Shown here: positions 24,263 through 35,236 of the stretch, one piece after another
How positions within the stretch are numbered: the first letter of the stretch is position 1
Layout: each line of letters starts with the position of its first letter
NCBI GenBank assembly: GCA_002778195.1
Contig: PCDI01000001.1
Location: 434,001-498,000, forward strand
DNA from: Raffaelea ambrosiae
Taxonomy: Eukaryota > Ascomycota > Sordariomycetes > Ophiostomatales > Ophiostomataceae
Reading direction: 5' to 3'
Length of the DNA stretch: 64,000 nucleotides
Notes under the pieces: model-generated
Seen by the model: the letters and a program-made list of their open reading frames with translations, nothing else
Databases searched by the model: none
Told to the model about the DNA's origin: nothing
Translations under genes and position numbers: made by a program

Positions 24263-24784
24263 AGTCGGTACGGATTCGCGAAGAAAAAGAGAAGTGAATG
24301 TAAACGAAAAGCCAAGTGCAACAAAAAGTTGCTTCGACTCGCCCTGGTCTATTATGGGAGCTGTGAATGAGAGCTTCCAGCTGTGTGTTGTTCAACATTC
24401 CCAAAGAGTAACGCGGAGGGGTGCTTCCGTCTCTCCCAATCCCGATGGCAGGATGCGGTTCGATTTCTTGTTTCACACCGCAGATAGCTGCGGGAATGCC
24501 CCCCACGCCTTCTGTAGCTTCGTCGAGAACAGGAACCAATCGCTCCGATTGGGCTGTCGGTTCGGTTCCGGGGAGTTACGCGTTTCAGTCACTGGACGCT
24601 TTCGTGTGGACAGAAGTGCGATATGACGCTGCAAACAGGTAAACGGCATTACAAGAGCTTCTAACTTGTAGGCGAAAGACGGTGTTTAGTGGCCTAGGCT
24701 ACTGCAACGCTACACTAAACAGAGAGGAATACCGCCGAAGTAGGCAAGATACAAAACCACTACAAAGAACTAACTGCGCCCGTC
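24263..24784 (-). promoter_or_regulatory. Beta-mannosidase promoter with CGGTTCGG direct repeat
   Basis: This 522-base gap lies ahead of the beta-mannosidase and behind the oxidoreductase. At 24557-24571 it reads TCGGTTCGGTTCCGG, a CGG-N2-CGG direct repeat about 295 bases upstream of the start. The same repeat occurs in the other two promoters of the cluster. Binding is inferred, not shown. Confidence 0.5.
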
Positions 24785-25978
24785 TTACGCCCGCAGCGTC
24801 GTGGGCGCCTTTGCTTCCCCGGTCTCCAAAAGGCCCTGCAAGAAGGCCAGGTCCTTTAGGGCTTCCGCGGGGCCCTGCCGTGGATCCAATGCGCCAGCTT
24901 GGATGCTCTTGGAGAAGGCGCTGACCTCTTCCTTCACGCCAAAGCTGTGTGCAAATGTCTTGGCCTCTGTGGCTTTCTTGCCGTCACTCCCTTTTGTGAC
25001 AATCTTGACCTCGGGCGGCGTCCAGGTGAGGCTGCCTTTTGTCGTAGCCACGCCAACTTCCAAGACCGAGCTGAATTCGGTTGCAAACGTGATGTTCACC
25101 AGGCCGTTAACTCCGCCGTCCGTGGTGGCCACCGAGTGCACTGTATCCACTGGGACCAGCCGCTTGTCCACCAACGACGACAGCCCCGACACCTGTCTGA
25201 CCTCATGTCCAGCAGCACCGAGAAGCCGTCGCAGGGCGGCAAGAAAGTGGACGCCTCCGTCAAGAAGAAAACCGCCCTGGTAGCCGGGAACTTTTCTCCC
25301 TGTATCTGTGTTAGCAAACACCCGAAGGCTCCGCCAAACGTAGGACTTTTGCTTTCAGCCCATCTTACACTCCGTAGCAAAAAATTCACTGTCCGCCTCG
25401 ACATATCCATTCATCACCAAATGGAAGGCCACCAGATCGCCGCCGATGTTCTCGACCTGGGCCGCGGCATACTCCAGCGACTCCAAGTAGCGAAAGTTCT
25501 CGGCGATGGCCCAGATAGGCCTCTCAGCTGGCAGTGCTGCATACCAATCCATGAGACCCTTGGCCGTGGCCACGTCGGCCGCGATGGGCTTCTCGCTCAG
25601 GACATGCTTGCCAGCCGACAGCGCCTTGCGGATGATCTCTGGTTGGACCAGTATGGGAGTGCACACGGTCACAGCTGCAATGTCACGGCGCGCGAGCAGG
25701 TCTGCCAGCGACCGGCCAGGGCTGGACGGCGCGTCAAAGTACACATCTGGCTTGTTCTTTGCCCGTCCGGCCAATGATTCAGCAGAGGCCTGCGACCGGG
25801 AATAGACAGCCAGAAGGTCGAGGTCCTCCGCAGCCTCGATGGCAGGGAGGTGTTCTGGAATGGGTAAAGTCAGCTTCTGCCCCCCCCCCCCCCCCCCCCC
25901 CCTTGTGCCCCCCTCCCAGAGGTTCGACGTACCAGTCCTGGCAAAGATGCCAGCACCCAGCAAAGCAATTCCGACCAT
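24785..25978 (-). CDS. Gfo/Idh/MocA-family NAD(P)-dependent oxidoreductase
   Basis: Exons in coding order are 25933-25978, 25369-25854 and 24785-25299 (348 residues). The N-terminus has the Rossmann fingerprint G-I-A-L-L-G-A-G-I-F-A and, near residue 95, the E-K-P motif (S-E-K-P-I-A) whose Lys is catalytic in this family. The C-terminal half has the substrate-domain signature Y-Q-G-G-F-L-L-D-G-G-V-H. Members oxidise or reduce sugars and sugar-like compounds with NAD or NADP. I chose the acceptor at 25299 rather than nine bases earlier because it gives T-E-W-R-K-V-P, usual for fungal relatives. The first intron (25855-25932) holds a run of about 20 cytosines on the plus strand. It is divergent from the PhyH gene and sits in the mannoside cluster. 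The actual substrate is unknown. Confidence 0.88.
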
Positions 25979-26589
25979 GTTGACAAATACAAATCCCGAT
26001 TTTGCTTTTGATTCGTATTGTTTCAGTGAGAGTGGCGGAGAAATGCTTCCACACGAACTTCTTAGAGTCGTAGGAAATGGCATGCGGTTTATCTACTGGT
26101 TTCGTAGGGGAGTTCGATGAAATGGATTCCCCACAGCTGTAGCCGGCGCTATTCCTTGCTGTTGGCGAGAATCCACCGCGAAGTTGCATCAACCAGGCTC
26201 CCGTCGGTTCGGAGTATCGGTTGGCATCTTAGCATGGATGGCACCCCCCGCCGCGCGGTCGGTTCGTCGGTTGGGCTTACACGCAGTACTTGGTCAGTAC
26301 TTGGTCAGGACTTGGTCACCAGGACATCTAAATATGCAGCACGAGAATAGCAGCGTTTGGCGGCACATGCGAACATGGCAGCTCGCCAGCCGACACCGGG
26401 CGCGTTCGGGAACCAGCCTCGAAGAGCTCGAGGCTCACCGTTTTCAGCTTGTATATTTTATCTCGAGTTTCGCAGGCATGAGGATTGGTGACGGTGGTCC
26501 ATATAAGTTGACAGAGATATAGAGATGCGTGCTTAGAGAATCCACAGAGAACCAAAGGAAAATCCCCAACGAAGCACACGCAGTTCACG
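25979..26589. promoter_or_regulatory. Bidirectional promoter with CGG repeats and a triple 11-base repeat
   Basis: These 611 bases separate the divergent oxidoreductase and PhyH genes. CGG-containing elements are GTCGGTTCGG (26203-26212), ATCGGTTGG (26216-26224), GTCGGTTCG (26258-26266) and GTCGGTTGG (26266-26274). Immediately after them are three head-to-tail copies of AGTACTTGGTC (26285-26317). The position between two start codons suggests a control site shared by both genes. Confidence 0.55.
26285..26317. repeat. Three tandem copies of AGTACTTGGTC
   Basis: Units at 26285-26295 and 26296-26306 are identical, and that at 26307-26317 has a single change (AGGACTTGGTC). An 11-base period puts the copies on nearly the same face of the helix, which suits cooperative protein binding. 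Function is inferred. Confidence 0.8.
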
Positions 26590-27717
26590 ATGCCGTCCGC
26601 CGATAGTACCTACCAGTTTCAAGAGCCTGTCCTGATCCGGCTCTCGGATGAGGAACGCGACAGTGGCATCATCACCGGCGAGCATATTGGCCTAGCCGTG
26701 TCAGCCATGCACCGCGATGGCCTTGTCGTTCTCGAAAATGCCGTCGATGTTGCTCACGGCGATCATCTGAACGAAATTCTTGCGACGGAAGCCGAGGCCA
26801 TGGCCAGGCTGCCAACTACGCATTTCAATGATGTTTGTTTCCTGTGACTTTGAATCCCCGTGCATGCATGGACAGCAACACTGACGGATGCAATGCCTGC
26901 GCAGAACTCCGTCGACGGAAAACCTACAGGCAATATGTCCCAAGGCCCTCCTCTTGACCCAGCCCTCATGTACAGCGACATTTGGGCCAACCAGCCGGCC
27001 GCTACGGTGCTTTCAGCCATACTTGGGCCCAACCCGCATGTCAACTATGTCAATGGGAACACGGCCATAGGCGGGTTCAGTGGTGCCAGACAGCGTGTGC
27101 ACGCTGACCTGACCTTCAACCATGCCCAGTTCCCGTTTGCGATTGTGACCAACTACTACCTCGTGGACGTGGCCCCAGCCAACGGCTCCACGGAACTGTG
27201 GCTTGGCTCGCATCGTGACACCTCCTTCCGGGATCATCGCAACTGCGTCATAGGGAAAGTCGAGACGGAGTACGCGAAGAAGAACGATGAGCTGGACTTT
27301 GGCATCCGTGAGGAGCTGTTGGAGAAGCGCCGCAGCTGGGCACCGCCCATCCAGCCAACTGTGAAGCGTGGATCTGTCGTGCTGCGGGATCTCCGCCTGT
27401 GGCACGCTGGGCTGTCCAATCCATCGGACGAGCACCGCATCATGCTGGCTTTTGTACACACGCCGTGGTGGTACCAGTGTCCGGCCAAGGTGGTGCTTCC
27501 GGCGTCGGCCGAGCCACTCACCAAGGAGTGGGCGGCCCGGGAGATCAGCCCAGTCCATTACGACGCGCACTTTGTGCCGGAGTCGCTCGACCACAAGAAA
27601 GTCAAGTTCAACCCGAACTTCAGCAGTGTCAACAAGGGATATCTCAAGATGCTGCCGCAGGGAATTGGCATGGGTTTCATTTTTGCGAATGACGATACAA
27701 AGAAAGCAAATGCTTAG
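26590..27717 (+). CDS. Phytanoyl-CoA dioxygenase (PhyH)-family 2-oxoglutarate/Fe(II) oxygenase
   Basis: Exons 26590-26832 and 26905-27717 encode 351 residues. The iron-binding triad is clear: H147-x-D149 in R-V-H-A-D-L and the distal His248 in L-W-H-A-G, with Arg259 in the right place to hold 2-oxoglutarate. The start fits, with a helical region of about 80 residues before the double-stranded beta-helix. There is no signal peptide and no peroxisomal SKL-type tail (it ends K-K-A-N-A), so a cytosolic place is likely. Fungal PhyH proteins hydroxylate varied small molecules, often in biosynthetic or catabolic clusters; the substrate here is unknown. It is divergent from the Gfo/Idh/MocA gene and convergent with the Zn2Cys6 gene, whose stop lies 34 bases beyond its own. 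Confidence 0.88.
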
Positions 27718-27751
27718 TATCCGGATGTATGTAATAGTGCACCTTTGTATG

Positions 27752-29822
27752 TTATAGTTCATCGGGGACCGGTATTCCCTTGGCTCTCATCAAATTTTCG
27801 ATCCTCTGCACCCGAGCCATCACATTGGGTTCTTTGCTCCACATCCGGAGACTTTTCAGTGCACAGACAGCTGCTTCGCGTGCTCCGGGGTGTCGGACCT
27901 GTGCCAATTGCGGCAGCCCCATAGCGCAGAGGAGCTGCATTGTTACGCAAAACAGGCCGGTGATGTTGGCAAACAACATGAGGTGCCGCTCCTGCATCAG
28001 AGGCTCCACGGCGTAGACATGAAGAACACCGTATCTCAGCGAGGCAGCCGCAGACGATTGAACGCGTGCTCGGTCCGTGGAGGAAGTATCGTGTCCGGCG
28101 ATGAGACGAGCTACCGATGGCCAGAGCATGGTGGCTTGGACCGCATAGAGCTGTGCCCGTAGAAACACCTTGTGTGGGTCTAGTAGTGGCCGCAAGGCTA
28201 CTGGCCCACCGCTGGCCATGACAGATGTGTCCGGGTCGTCGAGTGGGAACTGGATGGGCGGTGCTAGCTTGGCGTGCCACTCCATCAGCTGTGCGGACAG
28301 TTCTTGGACCAGCATGGGCGCATCAAGCATGTGGTCCGTCCAGACAGCGCCATCCGGCATGCTCGAGCAGATGCCTCGCAAAGTGATCTCGGAGAGAAAC
28401 CAGTACATCCCAGGCTCGTCATAGTCACTGAGTGGGAGCGGAACAAAGTCACGGCGGCCTTGTAGCAAACGTCCACTGAACGAGACATGTCCTTGTAGCT
28501 CGTGCTCCAGTAGATAGCACGTCCAATACGCTCGATGCAGCATCTCCTGGTACACAGAGTCCGAATTGCCGCGTGAGGACGATGTTGATGGCGAGGATGA
28601 TGACGCGGGGCGCAGTTGCAGTAACATCAACAATCGAAGCGCCGTGGCATGGAGCACCTCGAAAGCAAGGACGGGTTTGAGGCTGAACAGAAGGTAGAAG
28701 GCGATCAGCAGGTCACACTGAAGGCACTCTATAGAGTATCGTGATGCACTGTCTCGATGCTCGTGGACGATACGCCGACCTGCGTGAAAGTAGTCCAGGC
28801 CAGGTAACTTGTCTGTGGTGACGCCCTCCTTTCTTTGCGTCCTCGGGTTTCCATTGTCTCTGACATACGATCCAAGCGCCAGGACCAGCAGTGCCATTCC
28901 GGTCTCCAATTTCTTTTCATCAAAGCCACTCTCAGCCACACGAGCCACCAGATCGGAGCATTGCCGCTGCTCGATAATGGGACACCATGGCAGAACATCG
29001 CGGGAGAAGGCCTGCTCCAAGTTCCAGCATGTGCGAGGGCTCAGATCCAGCTGGCTGTGCAAGCCACCACTTGTATCAAATAGACCGCTCGTGCGTGTGT
29101 CGGACCCGAATAGCTCGCACTCGAGCTCGGCGTTGTCATTCATGGTTTCCAGGGGCGCTAGTTCGGGTATGCACATGGTTCCGGGAGCAACACGGGAGAG
29201 AGAATCCAGCCGGAATCCAAAGAGCGGGGAAAATCCAGGACCACTTTCGCCCGCAGCAGAGCTCGAATAGGGGCTGGCAAGCTCTCGGTGCTCAACCTGC
29301 CATTGATTGCTGGCCGCTGATGTCGCCTGAAATGAATGGTGTGGGGAGACAGGCTGTGCTAGAGTTTCTATATCAGGCCTCAGGTAGTCCTCCTCTCGAG
29401 CGAGCGACCCCGGACGGTGTCGTCTGCCAAGACTAGCACTGCGGTCTCCCGTGCTTGGATATGGACTGCACTCAATATTAGCGTCTCCCGTGCCATGTTC
29501 AATACAGCTTCGTTGCAAAACGTGGCAAGTCCCAAATGCTTTACCTGGATGGCGTGTCGCCACGACGTCGGTAGACGCATTTCATGCCGATCTGTTGGCA
29601 GAAATGGCAGCTGGGTCTGGCCGCGTCACATCTCGTTTTGCGCGACCGACACACCTCGCACGCAACCGACACGCGTTTCTTCGGGTAGTTGATCTTATGC
29701 GGTCTGTGTTGTCCTGCGGCTGCTGTCCGCCTTCGAACCGACGACCCGGAATGTGGAGTCGGCTGTGCTTGACTGGTAGAGGGGGATCGTGGGGTAATTC
29801 GATCCATATCCGTATTGCTCAT
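27752..29822 (-). CDS. Zn2Cys6 transcription factor of the mannoside cluster
   Basis: Exons 29545-29822 and 27752-29465 (coding order) give 663 residues. The zinc cluster has Cys55, 58, 65, 72, 75 and 82 with a basic linker (R-S-R-K-T-R), after a basic stretch P-K-K-R that could be a nuclear signal. A fungal-specific transcription-factor domain spans about residues 190-500. The intron falls shortly after the cluster. The first ATG of the frame is 29822. The gene shares a 410-base promoter with the divergent sugar transporter. CGGTTCGG lies 60-70 bases ahead of its own start, so it may control itself as well as its neighbours. The role as local activator is inferred from position. Convergent overlap with the PhyH 3' end is likely at transcript level. 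Confidence 0.88.
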
Positions 29823-30232
29823 GGTGGTCAAGAGAAGGGACCCTGCAGTCTGGGAAAAGGAGCGCACGACCGATCCTTATTTATCGGTTCGGTTCAGCCA
29901 GCGAAGCGAACCGGCGCATGGTGCCGATTCCATATTGCCGAAGTGAGGAGTCACTGTAACATGGCTGCAGGCCATACCCCTGTCTACCCCAGATTCAGCA
30001 TGACTTTTGCGGGGACAGAGCCTGGGGAAGTTTGGAGGGAAAAACGAGGTCAGGCTAGTACACGAGACTGGCATCGAATGGGAAGACTTGTATTTGATAA
30101 ATATAATACTTAAGCCCTGGGCAAGGCTTGCTCCACGCGCACTCCGGTGAAATGCTATCAACCGTACTTTGACAGTTTTCAGTTTTTTTTTGCTGTCATA
30201 ATCAGCTACATCGCGACCTCTGAGCCTGTAAG
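29823..30232. promoter_or_regulatory. Bidirectional promoter, regulator and sugar transporter
   Basis: TCGGTTCGGTTC lies at 29884-29895, and an inverted relative CGAACCGG at 29907-29914, forming a loose inverted pair. The element is about 62 bases from the regulator start and 340 from the transporter start. CGG-N2-CGG repeats of this kind also occur in the promoters at 24557 and 26203. Confidence 0.55.
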
Positions 30233-32407
30233 ATGGCAGGTTCTTCCCTAGACTGGACGGAAGTCCAGCATGACAAGAAATGGACGATCATGTCTCAACA
30301 AAAACGATTTGGACTCTGGGCCCTTTACAGTTCGATTGGGTGTATGATGATGGGTGAGTAAAAATGCAGTTTGCCTTTTGGTGTTCCAGTTTCCACGCGT
30401 GCTTACATGCTTTCACTAGGGTTCGACTTTGGCATGGCCGGCACCATTACCGCCTTTCCTGAGTTTCAGCGTCTGATGGGTGTTCCATATCCAGCTGAGG
30501 CATCAGGCTATTTGATTCAGGCGCATGTAAGATTTGTACTTTTTTTTATGATAATGTAAAAGAGATGGGCTACTAACAAGACTCTTTGGCAGATCCAATC
30601 TGCGTGGAATGGTGTTTCCACTGGTGGCGATATCTTCGGCATTCTTATTTCAGGGCAGCTACTGGATCGGATTGGACGCAAACACTCCATCTTTTTCGGC
30701 ATCATATTCACAGCAGTGGGAATTGGCATGCAGGTTGCCAGTCATGAGTGGAAGTTGTTTCTCGGTGGCAGACTTGTCAATGGTGAGTTCTCTCCCCCGC
30801 AATGAGTGAAACACTCTTGGAGAGCAAGTCGGGCTTACAAGAACGTTACGAAACAGCTATCGGCTTCGGCATCGTGTACGTCATTCCACCGGTCTGGATT
30901 GGCGAAACCGTACGACCCGAACTGCGAGGCCTCTTCCTGTGTATCAACAACGGATCTATCGTTTTGGGACAATTTATCCTCGCGTAAGAACTTCCATTCA
31001 ATGGGGGGAGAGGGGACAAGCAATGGGTGCTGACCACCGACATGACAGACTTGCCGCTTATGGGGCCCAGAAAATATCCGGAAAATGGTCGTACATGACT
31101 GTGATTACTCTCCAATTCATGTTTGTCTTGGTTCTGATACTGGGATATCCCTTTTTCCCCGAATCGCCATATTATCTCCTCAAGAAAAACAAAGAAGACG
31201 AGGCCCGCAAGATGCTACGACGCATTAACGGCGATAACCAGGAGCTCATCGATGCTGAAGTAGCCCGTCTGAATGAATCGATCGCGACCAGTCGCCATCT
31301 GGAAGAGCTTGCAGGCATGGATGGGCCTCCAATTATTCAATGCTTCAGAGGTGTGAACTTGGTAAGTTGAAAATCCCAGTAACCAGCGCTTTGGCTTGTG
31401 GTGTTCTATTTTATCTTGGCTTGTCACTAACAGCTGACAGAAACGAACTCTGATTGCCATCCTCCCCGTTGCCTCCCAGCAACTGATCGGCGCAGCCTTT
31501 GTGCTTGGTTACATCACGTATTTCCTGTCTCTGATCGGTGTTTCTGATTACTTCACCGTGAACGTTGTTCTCTATGTCGTGATGCTGTTGAGCAATATAG
31601 GAGCGTTCCCGTTTATTGAAATAGTGGGAAGGCGGCCACTGCTGTTGTTTGGCATCGTATCACTCACAGTCGTACTACTGGTAAGCTATGCCGCCCATTT
31701 CTACTCGCCTGCATTCAGCAATAGACGTCATATACTAAGAGGCTTAGTTGATGGGAATCATGGGGTGTGTGCAAACCTCTGGGGCGTCGTGGGTCGTCCT
31801 GGTGTGCATCTTTCTGTGGCAAGTAGTTCTCACCTGGCTGTAGTTGCAAATGATTTGTTCTAACCCAACGCAGGGCGCTTTTCTATCAGGTCACCATAGG
31901 CTCTGTTGGGTTCGCCCTGGCATACGAGGTAAGTCTTGTCGGTCTGGCTGATCATGTCGTGGTCACTAATAGGTCTGAAGGTTGCAACACCACCCCTCCG
32001 GCCCGCAGCAGCCTCCATCGTTGGGTTCACTCAGGGTATCAGTGGCTGGGTCGTCGGGTTTGTGACCCCGTACATGATTAATCCTGATGCGGGCAACATG
32101 GGAGCCAAAGTCGGTTTTGTATTCGCTGGACTCGGCCTTCCACTCTGTGTGGCCTTTTACTATTTGATTCCCGAGACGAAAGGACTTGGATTTGATGATG
32201 TAGGTTTTTATTTCCAGTCCCACATGGCTTCGTCCGTCTTCTTTTGATTGCTAATACAAGCTTAACTTGCAGCTGGACTATCTGTTCGCAAACAACATTA
32301 AACCCAGACATTTTAAGAAGGTGATACGCGAGCAAAGGGCTACTACGGCCGGGGAAAGTAAAGAGGGCATGGCTATTCAGACTGAACATGTCGACTCCAC
32401 CGTCTAG
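30233..32407 (+). CDS. MFS sugar transporter (hexose/alpha-glucoside type)
   Basis: Ten exons (30233-30353, 30420-30526, 30593-30782, 30857-30983, 31049-31361, 31441-31680, 31748-31818, 31874-31928, 31981-32199, 32273-32407) give 525 residues with about 12 membrane helices. Sugar-porter signatures are visible: G-F-D-F-G in helix 1, G-R-x-x-x-G-x-G-type sequence after helix 3 region, P-E-S-P-Y-Y-L after helix 6, and P-E-T-K-G-L at the end of helix 12. Helix 7 has Q-Q-L-I-G-A, the sugar-contact region. This is the group holding maltose, lactose/cellobiose and hexose permeases, so manno-oligosaccharide or mannose import is plausible given its neighbours but not proven. Exon 7 ends at a GC donor (GCAAGT). 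It is divergent from the Zn2Cys6 gene and closes the cluster. Confidence 0.88.
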
Positions 32408-33081
32408 ATGATATGCAGCTATTTCAAGTATCAAATTTAAAGGGCGGCATACGAGAACTGGGTGTTTTTTAAACTACTCGTACGAGTGTTCTCCCGAGGA
32501 CAATAAATGCCAACCATTTACGATTGACTCCTGGAAATGGTAGTATCCGAGGTGTGTAAGAATCGAAGATGCACAGACAAGAAGAGAAACAAAAGACCGA
32601 ATACAGATTTTTACTTATCAAAGTTATGGCAGGTAAGTAAATTAATAAGCGAAAGATGTATTAAATTATAAATAGCAATCAATTAAGTTGATGGCATAGA
32701 CAGGTCTCTGTATTGTCGAATCAACGGCATTGGCCGAAGATTGATGTAAACAATCAAGCTGGACGCAGGGGCTATATGACATAATATGGGAAGCTGGTAT
32801 GTTGGAACTCTGTATATTAACTAACAAACAGCAAGACGAAGCCCAGCCTCCAGGCGTGGTTTCCTTTTTCAGACCTCTTTGCTCACTTATTTTTCGTTGT
32901 TTTCAGATCTGTTAAGTAAAATAAAAGCCTCGGAAGGTTCCTTCAAATTACGTTGCCTCTGATCGCGACCTTCTAACGTCGTTACTAACAGCTGCTCTTC
33001 CTCTTGCGGGCCAGTACATTCAAGTACTAGGAGGGAGCGCTACAAGCTCCCAAAAATGAGGAGCCCCTATAGACCGAAGAG
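32408..33081. other. AT-rich intergenic region
   Basis: About 670 bases, strongly AT-rich between about 32560 and 32760. No gene, repeat or RNA seen. Confidence 0.45.
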
Positions 33082-33119
33082 GTGGACGTGGTGGTGGCAA
33101 TAGTAGTAGTTCCCATTTC

Positions 33120-33860
33120 CAGTAAGTGGCTCATCGTCGGCACCACGGAGAGCGGACCAACCACAAACACCCGCGAGTCCGAGAAAGACGTCTGCATTCT
33201 GGCTGGAAAGCTGACACAGGCCGACCCCTTACAGCCAAGCGCTCGTACCAGTTCGTCTTCCGCGTGCCTACGGGCATGGGGGACAGAGAACCTCCCCAGT
33301 CCCTGTGGCGACTACACTCAGCCTGGACGCACACATTTCACTGTCGCGCAAGATGCGGCTGGTGCGGCAGCTGGCCCACTCGGTCAGTTACGTGCACGCC
33401 TTCAACTCCGTGCTCTGCTGGAAGCTGACGGATGAGTAGGTGGACGGTGCTCCCTTGGAAGAACCGAGCTCGACAGCTTTGGTAGCGACCACATCATCGA
33501 CTTCGTCCTCGACTCCTCCCATCACCCGTCTTGTCGGCTTCGACGGCACCCGTGCTGCTGACGGTGCGACCATCATGCAGGGCGACATGGCCTGCGACCA
33601 CAACGTCAACAGCCATCCGTAGTGTCATGGCTTCTACCCAGTCCAGCAGTACTGCATGCAGCACGACATTCACAGCTTGGGTGTGTGTCTGCTGGACGTG
33701 TCTGGACTAGGACAGCAGGACGTTTGGTGAGGATGAGTTTGTCGAAGATGACGGCGCGCAGACGGCAATCCGCTTTATTGGCAAGACATAGAGGATCTAG
33801 ACGAGATATCTGTCTAGATCTGGTTCACACGCTTTTCATGGTGATGCGGTTGCAATTTTT
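33120..33860 (+). pseudogene. Relic of a fungal kinase-like (HET-S/HeLo-associated type) protein gene
   Basis: Pieces of one protein type follow in order but in different frames with stops between. First is E-K-D-V-C-I-L-A near 33185, then Y-Q-F-V-F-R-V-P near 33248, then L-S-R-K-M-R-L-V-R-Q-L-A-H-S-V-S-Y-V-H near 33345-33400. After these come L-V-G-F-D-G-T-R-A-A-D-G near 33530-33565 and H-D-I-H-S-L-G-V-C-L-L-D-V near 33663-33705. Fungal cytosolic kinase-like domains, often fused to prion-forming or HeLo domains, have the same order (Y-V-H-x-x-x-F-V-H-K, then H-D-I-Y-S-L-G-V-C-L-L-E). The catalytic H-K step is lost and at least three frame changes and several stops are present. I am confident it is a relic and less sure of the exact family. 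Confidence 0.6.
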
Positions 33861-35236
33861 GTGTAGTGCTTAGGCAGAAGACTAGCCTAATCCGAGCCAT
33901 GCCCCGTGTGCCTGTGAACAGATTCGTGGAAAGCAGGAGAAGAAAACAACCAGATAATTCGCAAAATTTATGCATCTCGTCATGGTTCCTCAGGAGGGTT
34001 TGCCTTCCTTGGAGGCAGCACACAGCCTCCGCAGAAATGTGCGACAATCCGGGACTATCCGCCACTCTGTAACCGTCGGTGCCACGACGCCAGAGTGCAC
34101 TCTTTTACCATGGGTTTTCTTCTTTTTCTTCTTTTTTCTTCCCTTTTCTTCTCTTTTGGCTCTGAGCAGAACGGGGGGTCAGAATAGAGAGAAAAAGGCG
34201 CCACCCGCTATTACGTGTTGCAGCGATTTCAGTCAAGTTTGTGACCAAAAACATTCTTGGGTAGGATTTGGGTCCATCGAGAGAACAAAGAAAGTGCAAC
34301 AAAGCCGCCCCTCTATTTCAGGCTATCCATGCCTCCTGATACAACGGTCGCTGGCCGCCTGGATGTTGGTCCTTAGCTGCAGGGGTAGATGGTTCAGGGA
34401 AGGAGAGCCTTGACAAGGCGGAACGAGCCCTACGAGTACAGCTGCGTGGGGCGGCGACGAAGTCCAAGCCCGGGGATTGGCCAGCGGTTGACTAGCGGGG
34501 AAACGCTGAGGGAATCCTCAAAAACAGGCCTGCAGGACACAATCAATTAAGTCCGTGGTCTTCTGTTTCTGCTCACGCTACTAATTGGCACATGGCTATT
34601 TCACACCCCGCCCAATAGCAAGCTACATAGCATGGCCAGGCAGCAAAGCCGTTTTGGCAGAGATGTCGGCCCGTCCACCACCAAGTCCTGGGTGTAGCTG
34701 CTCCTAACAAGTACAAGTGCTGACCTAGAGAGCGTGTCCTCTTTTTGTGGCAGAACAACAGCTACTGGCCAACTGTTCGCCACTCTACTCCATGCCCCAA
34801 ACCGACTGAAAAATAATAAAAAAAGCAGCGAAATAGGCTTCCTCTCGCGAGCTTGAGGATGCTCAGCCTTATCTGCGCTTCCACATGCTTTGGCCATTCC
34901 TCTCCCCGTCCTTTTCGCATAAAACCCCTGGCCTGGCTTCTGTCCGTTTTCTTTCTTCTTTGCAAAATGGCTTTGGCAGACACTGTCCCTCGTTTCAACA
35001 CTTGTTCTCAACTTGTTCACGACCTTCGTTTCTCAACCTCGAAAGCAGCTAACGAGGCCGGTTCTCAACTTCTTCAAACCAGCCGCCTACGACAACTTCC
35101 ACAAGTCCACAACTCCATGACTCGTCTCCCATGACCTCCCCCAAAACTTCCGAAACTCCATTTCATGGGCCTCGTTGGTGACCAAGTGCCTACACCCCTC
35201 TGCCCCTGAGAGTGACCCTCACCGAGGCCCTCGACT
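33861..35236. other. Gene-poor region upstream of the orphan membrane protein
   Basis: About 1.4 kb with C/T-rich tracts (34110-34160). A short open frame at 34966-35131 (55 codons, M-A-L-A-D-T start) could be an upstream ORF in the leader of the next gene. Nothing else is recognised. Confidence 0.4.

Noticed and set aside
24899..25777. A 292-codon plus-strand frame
   Set aside because: Opposite the Gfo/Idh/MocA gene, whose Rossmann and E-K-P motifs settle the strand.
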